Below are positions 55,456-64,000 of a DNA stretch of 64,000 nucleotides, piece after piece; position 1 is the stretch's first letter, and the number at the start of each line of letters is the position of its first letter. Where the stretch lies: contig JAQJZZ010000008.1 of assembly GCA_030077755.1 (NCBI GenBank), positions 806,001-870,000 of the forward strand, written 5' to 3'. This stretch comes from Filosporella fistucella. Lineage: Eukaryota; Ascomycota; Leotiomycetes; Helotiales. The notes beneath the pieces were generated by a model. The model worked only from the letters and a program-made list of their open reading frames with translations, was not told the origin of the DNA and ran no database searches. A program made the position numbers and the translations under genes.

Positions 55456-56588
55456 TCACAAGCCACATAAAGCCAAGACCACCTTATCAGAGCCCTCTTC
55501 TCCATTGACATCCCCACAATAGACGAGAAATCCGTCACCAATTTTCGCCCCAACGATGGCCGCTTGCGACTCATCGACACCGTCAGGCGGGAAAACATGA
55601 GATTGCGTCGTCCCACCCGGGACAGGAACGAATATCTTTTCCTGCTCCTTTGCATTCCTAACATGCAGGACCTTCATGCTATACTCCATAGCCATTGAAT
55701 CCTTCACAGCGCCAGTAGGAAGGGTACAAGAGGGATTAAATCGAAAACTCGCTCGATGGTAAGCTCCATATTGCCAAGAAAGGCCAAAGCTCTTGAAGAG
55801 TCGATCAAAGGCATCCATGGGAGTAAAGTTAGGAAAGTGTAATCCAACTATGACTGGTCCTCCGTTCTTAACATATTCCTGCACTTTTTCAAGAATAGCT
55901 TCGTTGGTCTTGTCAGTCAAACCTTGATCAGTGACGAGAATTGCTTTTGGGGTATTAGCTTCGAGGTATCGGAGGGGCGCCGCTGGATGATTTGGCTCGT
56001 TTCAGCTTTGCTGAACTGGCGAGACTGTCGAAGAGAGATGAGTATGTCTTGTCGAGGAAACTTTGGAATGAGAGACTGAGGAGAAGGAGGATTCCATTTT
56101 TGATTTTTTGGGTAGGGTTGAGGAAACCGTACAGGATCAGTTTTGGAATGTAGTTTGGTAGCGGGAAAGATCTCAAAGGAGTACTTGAGGAGAGTATGCA
56201 GGTTCTCAAAGATCTCGCGATTGTGGGTTGTTGTTGATGGAGTGTCGTCCAAAGCTTGATGGCATAGACAATACCAGGGCATGGGGGACCACGCTAGTTT
56301 GACCAGATGGTGCCTGCGTGATCTAAAGGTATCTTCTGGTTTCGTCTTCTTTGTGCGTAAATGGAGGCTGAAGCTGAGGGTACTGTGTGAGCGATACAGT
56401 TGTTTGGTAATTTTGTATTGAGAGGGAGAGTGTCGGGCTTCCTGAAAGTATAGTTGGAGAGAAGCCAATTTGATTTTGGATCGACGTAGCCGGTAGGGAG
56501 GCGTTTGGGGAAGTTTGGGATTGTGTTTTTGGGCTAAGGAGAGGAGAGAGGCGTAGACTTGGGAGGAGAGGGAGTATGTGACTGGCAT
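55456..56588 (-). pseudogene. Uncharacterised fungal protein, apparently frameshifted
   Basis: The C-terminal 155 residues (55456-55920, continuing upstream to about 55975 in the same frame) form a compact domain with TPKAILVTDQGLTDKTNEA, YVKNGGPVIVGLHFPNFTP, GLSWQYGAYHRASFRFNPS and FLVYCGDVNGEEGSDKVVLA. From recollection this matches a widespread Pezizomycotina family without a known function. Upstream, the coding frame that reads QFSKAETSQIIQRR stops lining up near 55983: the frame changes by one base exactly before APLRYLEANTPK. There is no splice pair that repairs it. Upstream the frame is open to 56951. A Met at 56588 is the likely start, because the extra codons lack family character. 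One lost base could have inactivated the gene, or there is an assembly error. Confidence 0.6.
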
Positions 56589-57211
56589 CGATTTGTAATT
56601 TTCGCAAGGGGTGCCATGGAGTGAGCCGTGTAAGGGTGAAGACTCTTTTTGTTCAGGTGTGTACGGCCATGGCTTGGGAGAGTCTGAGAGTGTACTGAGT
56701 TGATGTCGGACGTTGAAGGATTCTCTGATCTGAGGGGTGATGTACCTTGGCCTTAAGGGGGAAGATAGCTTGGTGATGAACGATTGCCACAGAAAGTCGA
56801 GGAGAAAAGAGTAGCCACGAGAGAAAGCAAACAGAAGGATAAAGTTTGTAGTTTTTATTATGCCATGATCATTTTTATCCAAGAACTGCAATATCATAGC
56901 CACAAACACAAGAACAACTCTAGGAAGAGATATTGTTTTATCCTGCAACAATGGATATCACATTCTTCACCTCCCACGGTTTTCCTCCGTGGATATTATG
57001 CTTCTTACCCAAAGTTCAAGGTTTCGACTGTCTTAGTCTGTATATGCGGACCCTCCAGTCTCCTCATAGACGACACAGACTAATGTTAAAGGAGTTTTCG
57101 AAGAGAAAAGGTCTTTTCTCAGTTGGGAGTCGGACTTCTAAACGAAGAAGTCTTTCAACCATGCATAGTAAGTCGAGTAAGATCCGCACAAAGTGGAATG
57201 GATATGACTGA
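56589..57211. other. Intergenic or 5' region, ambiguous
   Basis: The minus-strand frame of the preceding gene stays open through here to 56951, but composition is not protein-like. It otherwise serves as the space between two minus-strand genes. Confidence 0.35.
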
Positions 57212-57931
57212 TCAATTTTCACACAGGACCCTCTCTCCATCCACCACTTTCCAAATCTTATACTCAGCATACACATGAACATCCTCCATCGGCATTTCGA
57301 AGACCATTCCCTTCCCCAATCCTCCATCACCTTTCTGCATCGAGGCTTTATCCACCTCATGCACACTCTGCTCCATTGCATCTATTACCTCCTCCCAATT
57401 TATTTCTCCCTTTAGCTCGCTGCCCGGATCGAATCTGCTCTTCAAGCTAATCTCATATTTATCTCGATAGATTTGCTCCACGATGCTTGCTGAAAGGTAG
57501 ACTTGACGTGAACCCGTCTTTGGCGAGGAAGTCAGTGAATCTTCGTGGGAAGATGCTAAATTTCCAAGTGGCCAGTTCCTTCGCATTCCTTTTGAGAGAT
57601 CACTGAATATATACGGCACTTTACCGACCAACGGGAAGCAGGTTTTGGACGAGAGGGTATAAGTAACGGATATTGGTTTCTTTTGGCCATGGGCGCGTAT
57701 ATTGAGAGTTTCCTCAACTGAGGAGGAGGATGGTTCGTCTGGTATGGCTGTAGGTGTTTCAATGGGATGTTGAGATGGCGGTGACAGTATTATTGGGCGT
57801 TGAAGCTGTCGTTCATAGGAGGGTTTGCTTGGTTGTGTTGTGCTGGATTCGCTTGGTAGGCGATGAGGCGTCGCCAGCGTGGTAAGAGGAGAGAATAATA
57901 GGACGGATAGAAGGCATTTATACATATGCAT
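57212..57931 (-). CDS. Secreted hypothetical protein
   Basis: Single-exon, 239 aa. The N-terminus MHMYKCLLSVLLFSPLTTLA is a classical signal peptide with a likely cut after Ala-Thr. A Pro/Ser/Thr-rich low-complexity stretch covers about residues 22-75. The remainder (residues 80-239) is of ordinary composition, with only three cysteines in the mature part, and ends YKIWKVVDGERVLCEN. I recognise no domain. Size, secretion and orphan status fit a candidate apoplastic effector or wall protein, but few cysteines argue against a typical small effector. Confidence 0.7.
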   Translation of the reverse strand: MHMYKCLLSVLLFSPLTTLATPHRLPSESSTTQPSKPSYERQLQRPIILSPPSQHPIETPTAIPDEPSSSSVEETLNIRAHGQKKPISVTYTLSSKTCFPLVGKVPYIFSDLSKGMRRNWPLGNLASSHEDSLTSSPKTGSRQVYLSASIVEQIYRDKYEISLKSRFDPGSELKGEINWEEVIDAMEQSVHEVDKASMQKGDGGLGKGMVFEMPMEDVHVYAEYKIWKVVDGERVLCEN

Positions 57932-59352
57932 GTTTTAAATTTCTCAGAAGGATTCTATTGCAGGATTTTGTGCTTTGTTCAAGAAGAGTGAATTGAGGAA
58001 TGTTGAAAGGGTCACGTGAGACATGCGTTTTGTCAGGGCAGTTTAAAGAGAATGAAGCAAGTAGACATCTCTCCTTGACTTTGGGGGGAGTCAAGTTATT
58101 CATACCTTCGATAACCAACAGTCTGAATTTAGCTGAGGCTGTTGGCTGTGAAGATCCTTCGCTGATCCTGCTCACATACTAAGGGGAGAATACTCGCCCG
58201 CTGATTAGGTACCATAGCAAACATTTGAAACACCAACATCTCCTAACACCATTTTCTTCAATGCCAACAACACTCTTTCTCAAATGATTGGGACTCCAAA
58301 CAGATTATCCAAGGTTTTCGCACACGTTCATTTCTATAGATGAATAGTGACGTGCCATTTACTTAATCAGTCCGCGAAGTTATTCCGACTACAAATACCG
58401 ATTCATTTTACCTCGCCCGGACTGGCGGTAACCAATACCAGAATACCTACCATCAGCGCTTAAGAATAATGCGATAACTATATATAGGCACTCACTGCCA
58501 TAAGGATAAATACCCCCGGCGTCTGCACTCGCTTAAGCAGCCGTCTTCAATTTATTCTCGCTGCGAGATATCTAGGATATCTCGAAATGCGGGCAGTTGA
58601 TCGGAGAAAATACAGTTAGCATTATGTGCTTGGCTACAGTTTCTGTATTGTTTAGGGGTCTCTTTTGAGTCTGACCTCGAGATTTTAGCATCTCTTGTCT
58701 CCCCAGGAAAATTATCTATTTCGCGCATGTTCTCGATCTCGTGGTTCTTGGTAAACTACACCTCGGACATGCCATTTTTTCATACTATGGGTCAGGAAAA
58801 ATCTCGTATTTTCTGCTCATTGTGTATTTGCTATTCTGTATATATTTATATGCACGAGAAAGATCCATCAGTGTTTTGCTCAGTAGTTCTGTGCTTCTTT
58901 CCCGCCCAGGGATACACCTCAATTGGACGATGTGTACCTACGGTATATGTGATCTCGAGCTAAACATCTTTGGCACAAACTCTCTCTGTATTGTAACTAG
59001 CTTTGCATACCTATTTGGTTCACTGTGGAGGCTCGCTAATATCACAATTCTGAATGCCACCCCTATTGCCACGCCGCTTAAATATTTCAAATCTACTTAA
59101 GTTGCGGTTGTGACAAAAATGAAGGATGTGAAGCAAAAGAAAAGTGGGTATGAACAATCACTTGGATCTACTATATCCGTTCAGTCCAGTTCCAAAAGCT
59201 TCTCCAGATTTCGCTCTGCCAAGATTGCTTCAATACTATCAAACTATTCACCCCCCTTAATTTCTATACCATATCCCCTCGCCGAACAAGCATCGAGATT
59301 CTAAATAAAATCAACATCAAGAAAAGCGTTATAGCAGGTCTAAAGGACCTAC
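57932..59352. other. Intergenic, no gene supported
   Basis: Includes the promoter of the secreted protein. A hydrophobic 119-codon plus-strand frame (58741-59100) lacks any family resemblance. The rest shows nothing. Confidence 0.4.
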
Positions 59353-60455
59353 TTAGACCCCGCTATCTGCTAAAATATGTTCCGTCAAGACCAACCTCAA
59401 TCCTTCGTCCATGTCCACAGTCTGCAGCTGACTAAGTCTGGCCGGCCAACCTGAACTCTCGTCCGTTAACGTGCTCCAGACGTTGTCTTTCATAACGTAT
59501 GAGATCTGCGCATCCTCCAACACCGACTCAATCATTTCGAGGGGATTGTTCTTGCGAATCTGGGGCGGAGATGCAGCGCTTGGTGCCAACTGTACCTTAA
59601 CTTTCGTGGACAGCGATATCTTGCCCGAGGTGACGACTTGGCCGTTGTATACTTTGCTGATGTCGATTCCCCTGGGCGAAGACGAATCTATCCAGGTATG
59701 TACCGTTTTCAGAGTCTCAGTGGCAAGGAAGCGGATCGTCCAGCTTCGGTTGGCATTCTTCTTCACGACCTCCGTCGCAGCCTGCATGGGGGGGGGCCGA
59801 TCTCGAGAAGTCCGTCGCGGTGCCAGTAACGGATAAAAATGTGATTCCACTTTCCTTTTGGTGTCGTAACGCCAGGACTTGTATCTTTGTCGTCATCAGG
59901 ATCTTCCAAGATATCAAAGAATCCGTCTAAACCGATGACGACTACCACTTCAAAGCCAGACTGATTTCCGCTCCCATTTTCGGGCTCAATGGCTTCGTCT
60001 AATGGTATGATCACCCCCAGGTGAAGGAATATGGGATAATTGGCCATCGTCCGGGAAATCCACAGAGCACGGTGCCGGTTTGGAAGTCCACAAAACTACC
60101 AGTGTTCTGTAGGTGCCCCCTAAGTTCGGCTACCCGCTCTCTTTAAAACGCCAGAGGCTACGGGTGAAGCCGAAGATCAGGGCGTACAGTCTGTGCGACG
60201 TGAATTCTCTCTTGTTGTATATTAAACGGAGGCGCTGAGTGACAACCTCTAGTTTGCCCTGTGTTTCTTGACCTCGAAGCTGGGTGTGCCGGCATCGTTG
60301 CGGTAGGCTGCGAAAGAGGAGGGCCGGTCTTCAAAAATGCAATCTGATGCCCACTCCATGCGAATGAGGCCGTCACCAAGGACGGTAAAGCGGTAATGAT
60401 CATCCTTGCCACCGCCGACGATGCCTTCACGCGAGGTCAAGGTAGGACAATCCAT
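59353..60455 (-). pseudogene. GH31 alpha-glucosidase/xylosidase remnant, catalytic barrel missing
   Basis: The N-terminal beta-domain starts at 60455 (MDCPTLTSREGIVGGGKDD ... LIRMEWASDCIFEDRPSSFA), typical of fungal GH31. After FEVKK the frame shifts by one base (about 60255) and continues as QGKLEVVTQRLRLIYNKREF and ALIFGFTRSLWRFKESG. A stop (TAG, 60130-60132) follows, then PNLGGTYRTL, the GH31 substrate-loop motif. Within about 40 bp the sequence jumps to the C-terminal domain (NYPIFLHLGVIIPLDEA), so the whole TIM barrel with the catalytic Asp pair is absent. A third break, a one-base shift, sits at a run of nine G (59788-59796). The last piece (EVVKKNANRSWTIRFLATE ... end 59353) completes the C-terminal domain. 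Inactive remnant. Confidence 0.85.
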
Positions 60456-61108
60456 GGTATTCGCTTTCTTTGACTAACTATGGAAAAATGAGGCGTGAGC
60501 GTGGGAAGGCAGAGTCGGTCTGGGCAATGGAAGGAAGTAGTTCAGAAAGAGGCGATAAGGTGGGGAATTGGAAAAGAAATAACTATCTCAAGACAGCTAA
60601 GAGCAAGCTACGAAGTACTCAATATCGATATAGCGGTTCGGCTCCATCTTCAATTCCGAGAAATTTTAATACTTTCTTTGGATAGTGCTTATAAGTTCTA
60701 CTTCCGACTCAAGGGTATCTATATAGAAGCAACTCAGGAGCTTAGAGTGTCGCTCACATTCAGATAAGCAGGTTGGCTGTCCCCAATTTCTCAACTTCCG
60801 CATCGGTGCCAAGCCGGAGGATACGATACTATCCTAACCGGAATGACACCTACTGTCTAGAGATTTACCATAGTAAAATCTACCAGTCGCAGCTGCATGT
60901 AGATCATGTGGGATTGGCGGAAAAAATCCCCGTGGGGAATGCTCGACCTATGCGGTCCGAACAGTCTATATTATGGCCGGCTTCATTATCTTTTCCAAAG
61001 TCAAATATCGATATATCAAGCTATGTCTTCTGCCTCGGTGATCCTGCCTCATGCTATTACGATGAATTCACCTACACTTTCAAGCACAACACATGCCGAG
61101 ATGGCTGA
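60456..61108. promoter_or_regulatory. Former divergent promoter of the dead GH31/permease pair
   Basis: A 650-bp space between the two remnant starts, a layout seen in fungal MAL loci. No intact gene is present. Confidence 0.45.
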
Positions 61109-62662
61109 GTGATCCGGTTTGTACATGTCTTGGGGGATCACCCAGATGGAATCCGCCTCGCGGACGATATCATCGAGAAGATGGCTATTAACGTCGAAAA
61201 CATTGCTCAGATCACCCAGGAAGCCAATGCTTCTATGAGTTTCAAGAAGAAGATAACCATAGGCCAGGCTATCCGCATGTATCCCAAGGCGGCTTTCTTT
61301 GCTCTCACTCTCTCCGTGTCTCGTCATGAAAGACTATGATACTCCTTTACTTGGAACCTTTTTCGGTTATCCAGCGTGACAAGAAAAGTTCGGCCATGGC
61401 CCACTACCCGATGGTATATATCAGCTCGGTGCATCCTAGCAAAGTGGTTTACAGGCAAGGGTGCAGGTTCGTCAGTCTTCATGGTATCATTTATCATTTC
61501 TTAGCTGGTATAAATATATATATACAAAGCTCTGACACGAGTTTTTGTACGCAGTTGGGGAGATTCTTGGCCTCTGGGCTGCTGGGCTCATTGCTGAGCA
61601 ATGGGGTTCAAGAATGCCATGATCGGCTCGTTGCTATCATGAACTTTCACATTTTCATGATATTCTTTGCCCAAAATATTGGTCCCTGGTTTATTCGAGT
61701 TGCTCCGGAGGGCATTCATTCTCGGCGTGCAAGCGATTATGAGTATTGGAGTTGGCCACCCTTAACTTTCCAGCACTTCCTGCTTGCGATGCGATACTTG
61801 CTCCTGTCCGATATATTACTTACAATTCTACTAGTAATGTTGATGGTCGGGGAGATTCTATGCGGTATCCCGTGCCAGAACCGAAATTACCTGTATGGTA
61901 TGGATTCTCCAGATCACTTGTGGCATCTGGTTTGGCGGAAATGTCACATATTTCCTGCAACAAGCAGGTAAGCCAGGCCGTGATTCAATACCTTAAAATC
62001 ACGACACGCATACTGACTGCAAACGAAGGCTTCGGTTCTGAGCATGGTTTTAGTTTCAACATCGGGAAGCAGGGAGTTGCGCTCTTTGGCACAATCTGCG
62101 CCTGGTGGCTCATGGAGTATGTTGGTAAACGCACACTGTACCTATACGGTATTGCCATCATGACCATCATTCTGTTCATCATCGGCTTTCTTGAAATCCC
62201 TGAGCCATTGAACGCCATAGCGTGTGCCTCGGCGCGCTGCTGTACATTTTCACGTTCACATTCGACGTTACGTTTGGGCCGGTTTGTTACTGTCTGGTCT
62301 TCAAGGCCCCGTCGACGAGACTGCGCATCAAGACGGTAGCACTGGCTCGGAATTGTTACAACATTCCGTTCATTGGTGCGAATTTTCTCAACAATCCAAT
62401 CCTCAACCCAACTGCCTGGGATATGTGCGGTAAGAGTGGTTTTGTATGGACAGATTTCGCCGTGATGTCCTGGGTATGGACTTACTATCATCTCCTAGAG
62501 CCCAAGGGGCAAAGCGTTGGTGAGCTGGACCTGCTTTTTGAACGCAAAATTCCTGCGAGGAAGTTCAGCACTACAAAGGTTGACGAATTTCGCTCGACAA
62601 ACTTAAAGGTGGATCTTGTGTCGAGCGATTTCGGCCGGGTGAAGCAGGATCAAGATATGTAG
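61109..62662 (+). pseudogene. Decayed MFS alpha-glucoside/maltose permease
   Basis: Remnant of a 12-TM sugar/H+ symporter. The N-terminal part is open from 61109 and includes GQAIRMYPKAAFFALTLS. A one-base shift near 61325 leads to VMKDYDTPLLGTFFGYPA, the TM1 signature. In-frame stops follow at 61377-61379 (TGA) and 61437-61439 (TAG, where QSGLQ follows and the family has Trp). Further pieces are FFAQNIG, GEILCGIP and, in a long intact stretch, FNIGKQGVALFGTICAWWLM and RRTLYLYG-like KRTLYLYGIAIMTIILFIIGFLEIPEPLNAIA. After one more shift near 62222 comes GALLYIFTFTFDVTFGPVCYC, RLRIKTVALARNCYN and ARKFSTTKVDEF, ending at 62662. It cannot encode a working transporter. Confidence 0.85.
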
Positions 62663-62994
62663 TAGCTTATCTCGGCACAGCAACGGTCTTTGTTCAGCAC
62701 CAAAATCCTGTTGTACTCGACCACCGAAAAGCAAGCTTCTATAATACTGTTTGGCTTCAGCATTTCGACCGACGACACGTCTCGAAACCCGTCCCGATGT
62801 ACAGCCTAGGGAACGGTGATAGAGGTGAGGTAAGGCTCAATCTGCAACACGCATTTAGCGGAAATGGGACAAAAGTTGGCGTTCTTCTAGAGCATTTGGC
62901 CATTGAGCGGTTTCTGCAGCGTGTAGGAGACGTAGACAAGTGGCAAATATTTGTTGCCGAAGGAGCAGCTTTGAAAAGCTGCGGCAACTAAGGA
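62584..62994 (+). other. Open reading stretch of unknown origin downstream of the permease
   Basis: A frame with no stop from 62584 to the TAA at about 62989-62991 gives 136 codons, the first ATG being at 62797. It includes YVVAYLGTATVFVQHQNP and FYNTVWLQHFDRRHVSKPV. Composition is protein-like, but I cannot place it in a family. Possibly an exon of another decayed gene. Confidence 0.35.
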
Positions 62995-63961
62995 GGATTG
63001 ATTCAAAGTCGCAGAATACTAGGAAATCATTTCAAGATAACATCAACACTTTGGAAATCTAATGTTGGTGTTCACCAGCCGAATGGAGACAGCCCATGTC
63101 CCCCTCAGTCTATGGTCGTATGTGCCAGTTTTCTTTTGGCTTAACATATGTTACATGGTACGTACCGCTATCTGAACTAGTAACTTTATAATTAGGCAAA
63201 AATGCGATGCGGTTCTGAAACATCCGTACCTCCGCAGCTCTGATGATTAGTGCTCGTTTGGGAAACGATAATCTACTCAGATACTCGAATTTCTGCTCAA
63301 TTAGCTGGGGCATTAAAGATCAAGCTGATTCTAGTATTTTAATTCGCAATTTGCTTACTACCAAAAGTCGGGAAGAGAGCAGATTCCAGTGAAATGGCGA
63401 ATCTACCTACTTGTATTCCAGGATTAATTCTCAAGTTTTGCCCCACTTCTCGACTTTTGACCCTATTACGGGTTCTCGCTAAATAAATATGCAAGGTCCG
63501 CGAGCTTCGAGCCCTTTTCTGCGCAATTGTCATATTCTTTACAAAACACGGAAAACTGCTCGAATACTACTACCTACTTGGCATGGCACTTTTGTGACGG
63601 TGGCATATAATTCCAATGCCGAATCTGAATTTCAAAGTTACCAGACGAGCTCTTAAACTCGCTCGACTCGCTAATTTGCATTACTCTCTTATTTTACATT
63701 TCCAATGATAGGTACATTGTGATGTGCTGTTCCAGCAGCAAGGTCACATGTCAAGTGCTTCGCCCCGAAAAGGTAGGAGGTGCTGTTGTTGTTTCATAGG
63801 GGGCGCATGTATTTAACGGGCTTCGCACCTTCTTCTGCTCACTCATCTTTCTTGTTTCCACCGTAGTAGACCTATAGGCATACGATTCGCCTCCGTCTAG
63901 TACTCGCGTATACAGTCCTGCTTACTGTGTGCTTGTGTCGTTACAAAATTCACATACAACT
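62992..63961. other. Intergenic with promoter of the right-edge gene
   Basis: A TATA-like GTATTTAACGG lies at about 63808, and a C/T-rich leader precedes the ATG at 63962. The remainder shows no gene. Confidence 0.4.
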
Positions 63962-64000
63962 ATGTCTGCCTATACTCCACCAGGTTTCCCATGCAAGCTT
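63962..64000 (+). CDS. Probable start of a gene cut by the right edge
   Basis: An ATG in good context (CAACTATGTC) starts 13 open codons (MSAYTPPGFPCKL). The upstream sequence has core-promoter features: a TATA-like element about 150 bp away, then pyrimidine-rich and A/C-rich leader. Too short to assign. Confidence 0.4.
   Translation, partial: MSAYTPPGFPCKL

Noticed and set aside
56589..56951. Upstream in-frame extension of the frameshifted gene
   Set aside because: Composition is not like the downstream domain, and the Met at 56588 is a more natural start.
58741..59100. Hydrophobic 119-codon plus-strand frame
   Set aside because: No family resemblance, no splice extension and overlapping alternative frame; likely chance in AT-rich sequence.
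62757..62987. Minus-strand frame rich in Cys and Arg
   Set aside because: It is a mirror of the open plus-strand stretch; cysteine spacing fits no zinc finger.
1..64000. tRNA, rRNA, CRISPR array or intact transposon
   Set aside because: No cloverleaf with a GGTTCGA-type arm, no rRNA signature, no regularly spaced identical repeats of CRISPR type, and no transposase or reverse-transcriptase frame was found by eye.

Overview
The window is nuclear DNA from a filamentous ascomycete (Pezizomycotina). Genes are broken by many short introns (mostly 43-90 nt) with GTAAGT/GTATGT donors and AG acceptors. They include Zn(II)2Cys6 regulators, MFS pumps, a CFEM-like wall protein and a fungal I78 inhibitor. 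The style of several proteins suggests Leotiomycetes (Helotiales), but this is an impression, not a proof. No rRNA, tRNA, CRISPR array or intact transposon was recognised.

Layout. 0-12.6 kb is an accessory block: a zinc-cluster regulator cut by the left edge, a DHA2-type MFS pump, a second MFS transporter, a CocE/NonD serine hydrolase, a PhyH-type Fe(II)/2-oxoglutarate dioxygenase and a second zinc-cluster regulator. Two divergent promoters pair these genes, and together they look like a small catabolic or detoxification cluster with no visible polyketide or peptide synthase. 12.6-15.1 kb is gene-poor, AT-rich in part, and carries a tandem array of palindromes with a period near 71 bp. 15.1-21 kb holds a retropepsin-like gene with a disrupted 5' end, a wall-anchored CFEM-like protein, a peptidase I78 inhibitor and the translation factor Tma20. 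22.2-26.2 kb is a half-size vacuolar ABC transporter of the HMT1/ABCB6 type with ten exons.

31.5-34.0 kb is one long low-complexity protein, flanked by two gene-free stretches of about 5 kb each. 38.7-46.5 kb is a dense housekeeping block: Ola1 ATPase, a PPPDE/DeSI peptidase, mitochondrial ribosomal uS11m, Tim44 and the co-chaperone Sgt2. uS11m and Tim44 share a 242-bp divergent promoter. 47.5-55 kb has an HSL-type alpha/beta hydrolase, an HpPgdA-type polysaccharide deacetylase and a Vrl1/VARP-like VPS9-ankyrin-PX protein. 55.4-58 kb has a frameshifted gene of unknown function and a secreted orphan protein.

59.3-62.7 kb is the most striking region. A GH31 alpha-glucosidase that has lost its catalytic barrel lies divergent from a decayed alpha-glucoside/maltose permease: a dead MAL-type locus. 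The right edge may begin a new gene.

Functionally, the middle of the window serves core organelle and translation biology (Ola1, Tma20, Sgt2, Tim44, uS11m, Vrl1). The two ends hold transport and metabolism genes that vary between strains.
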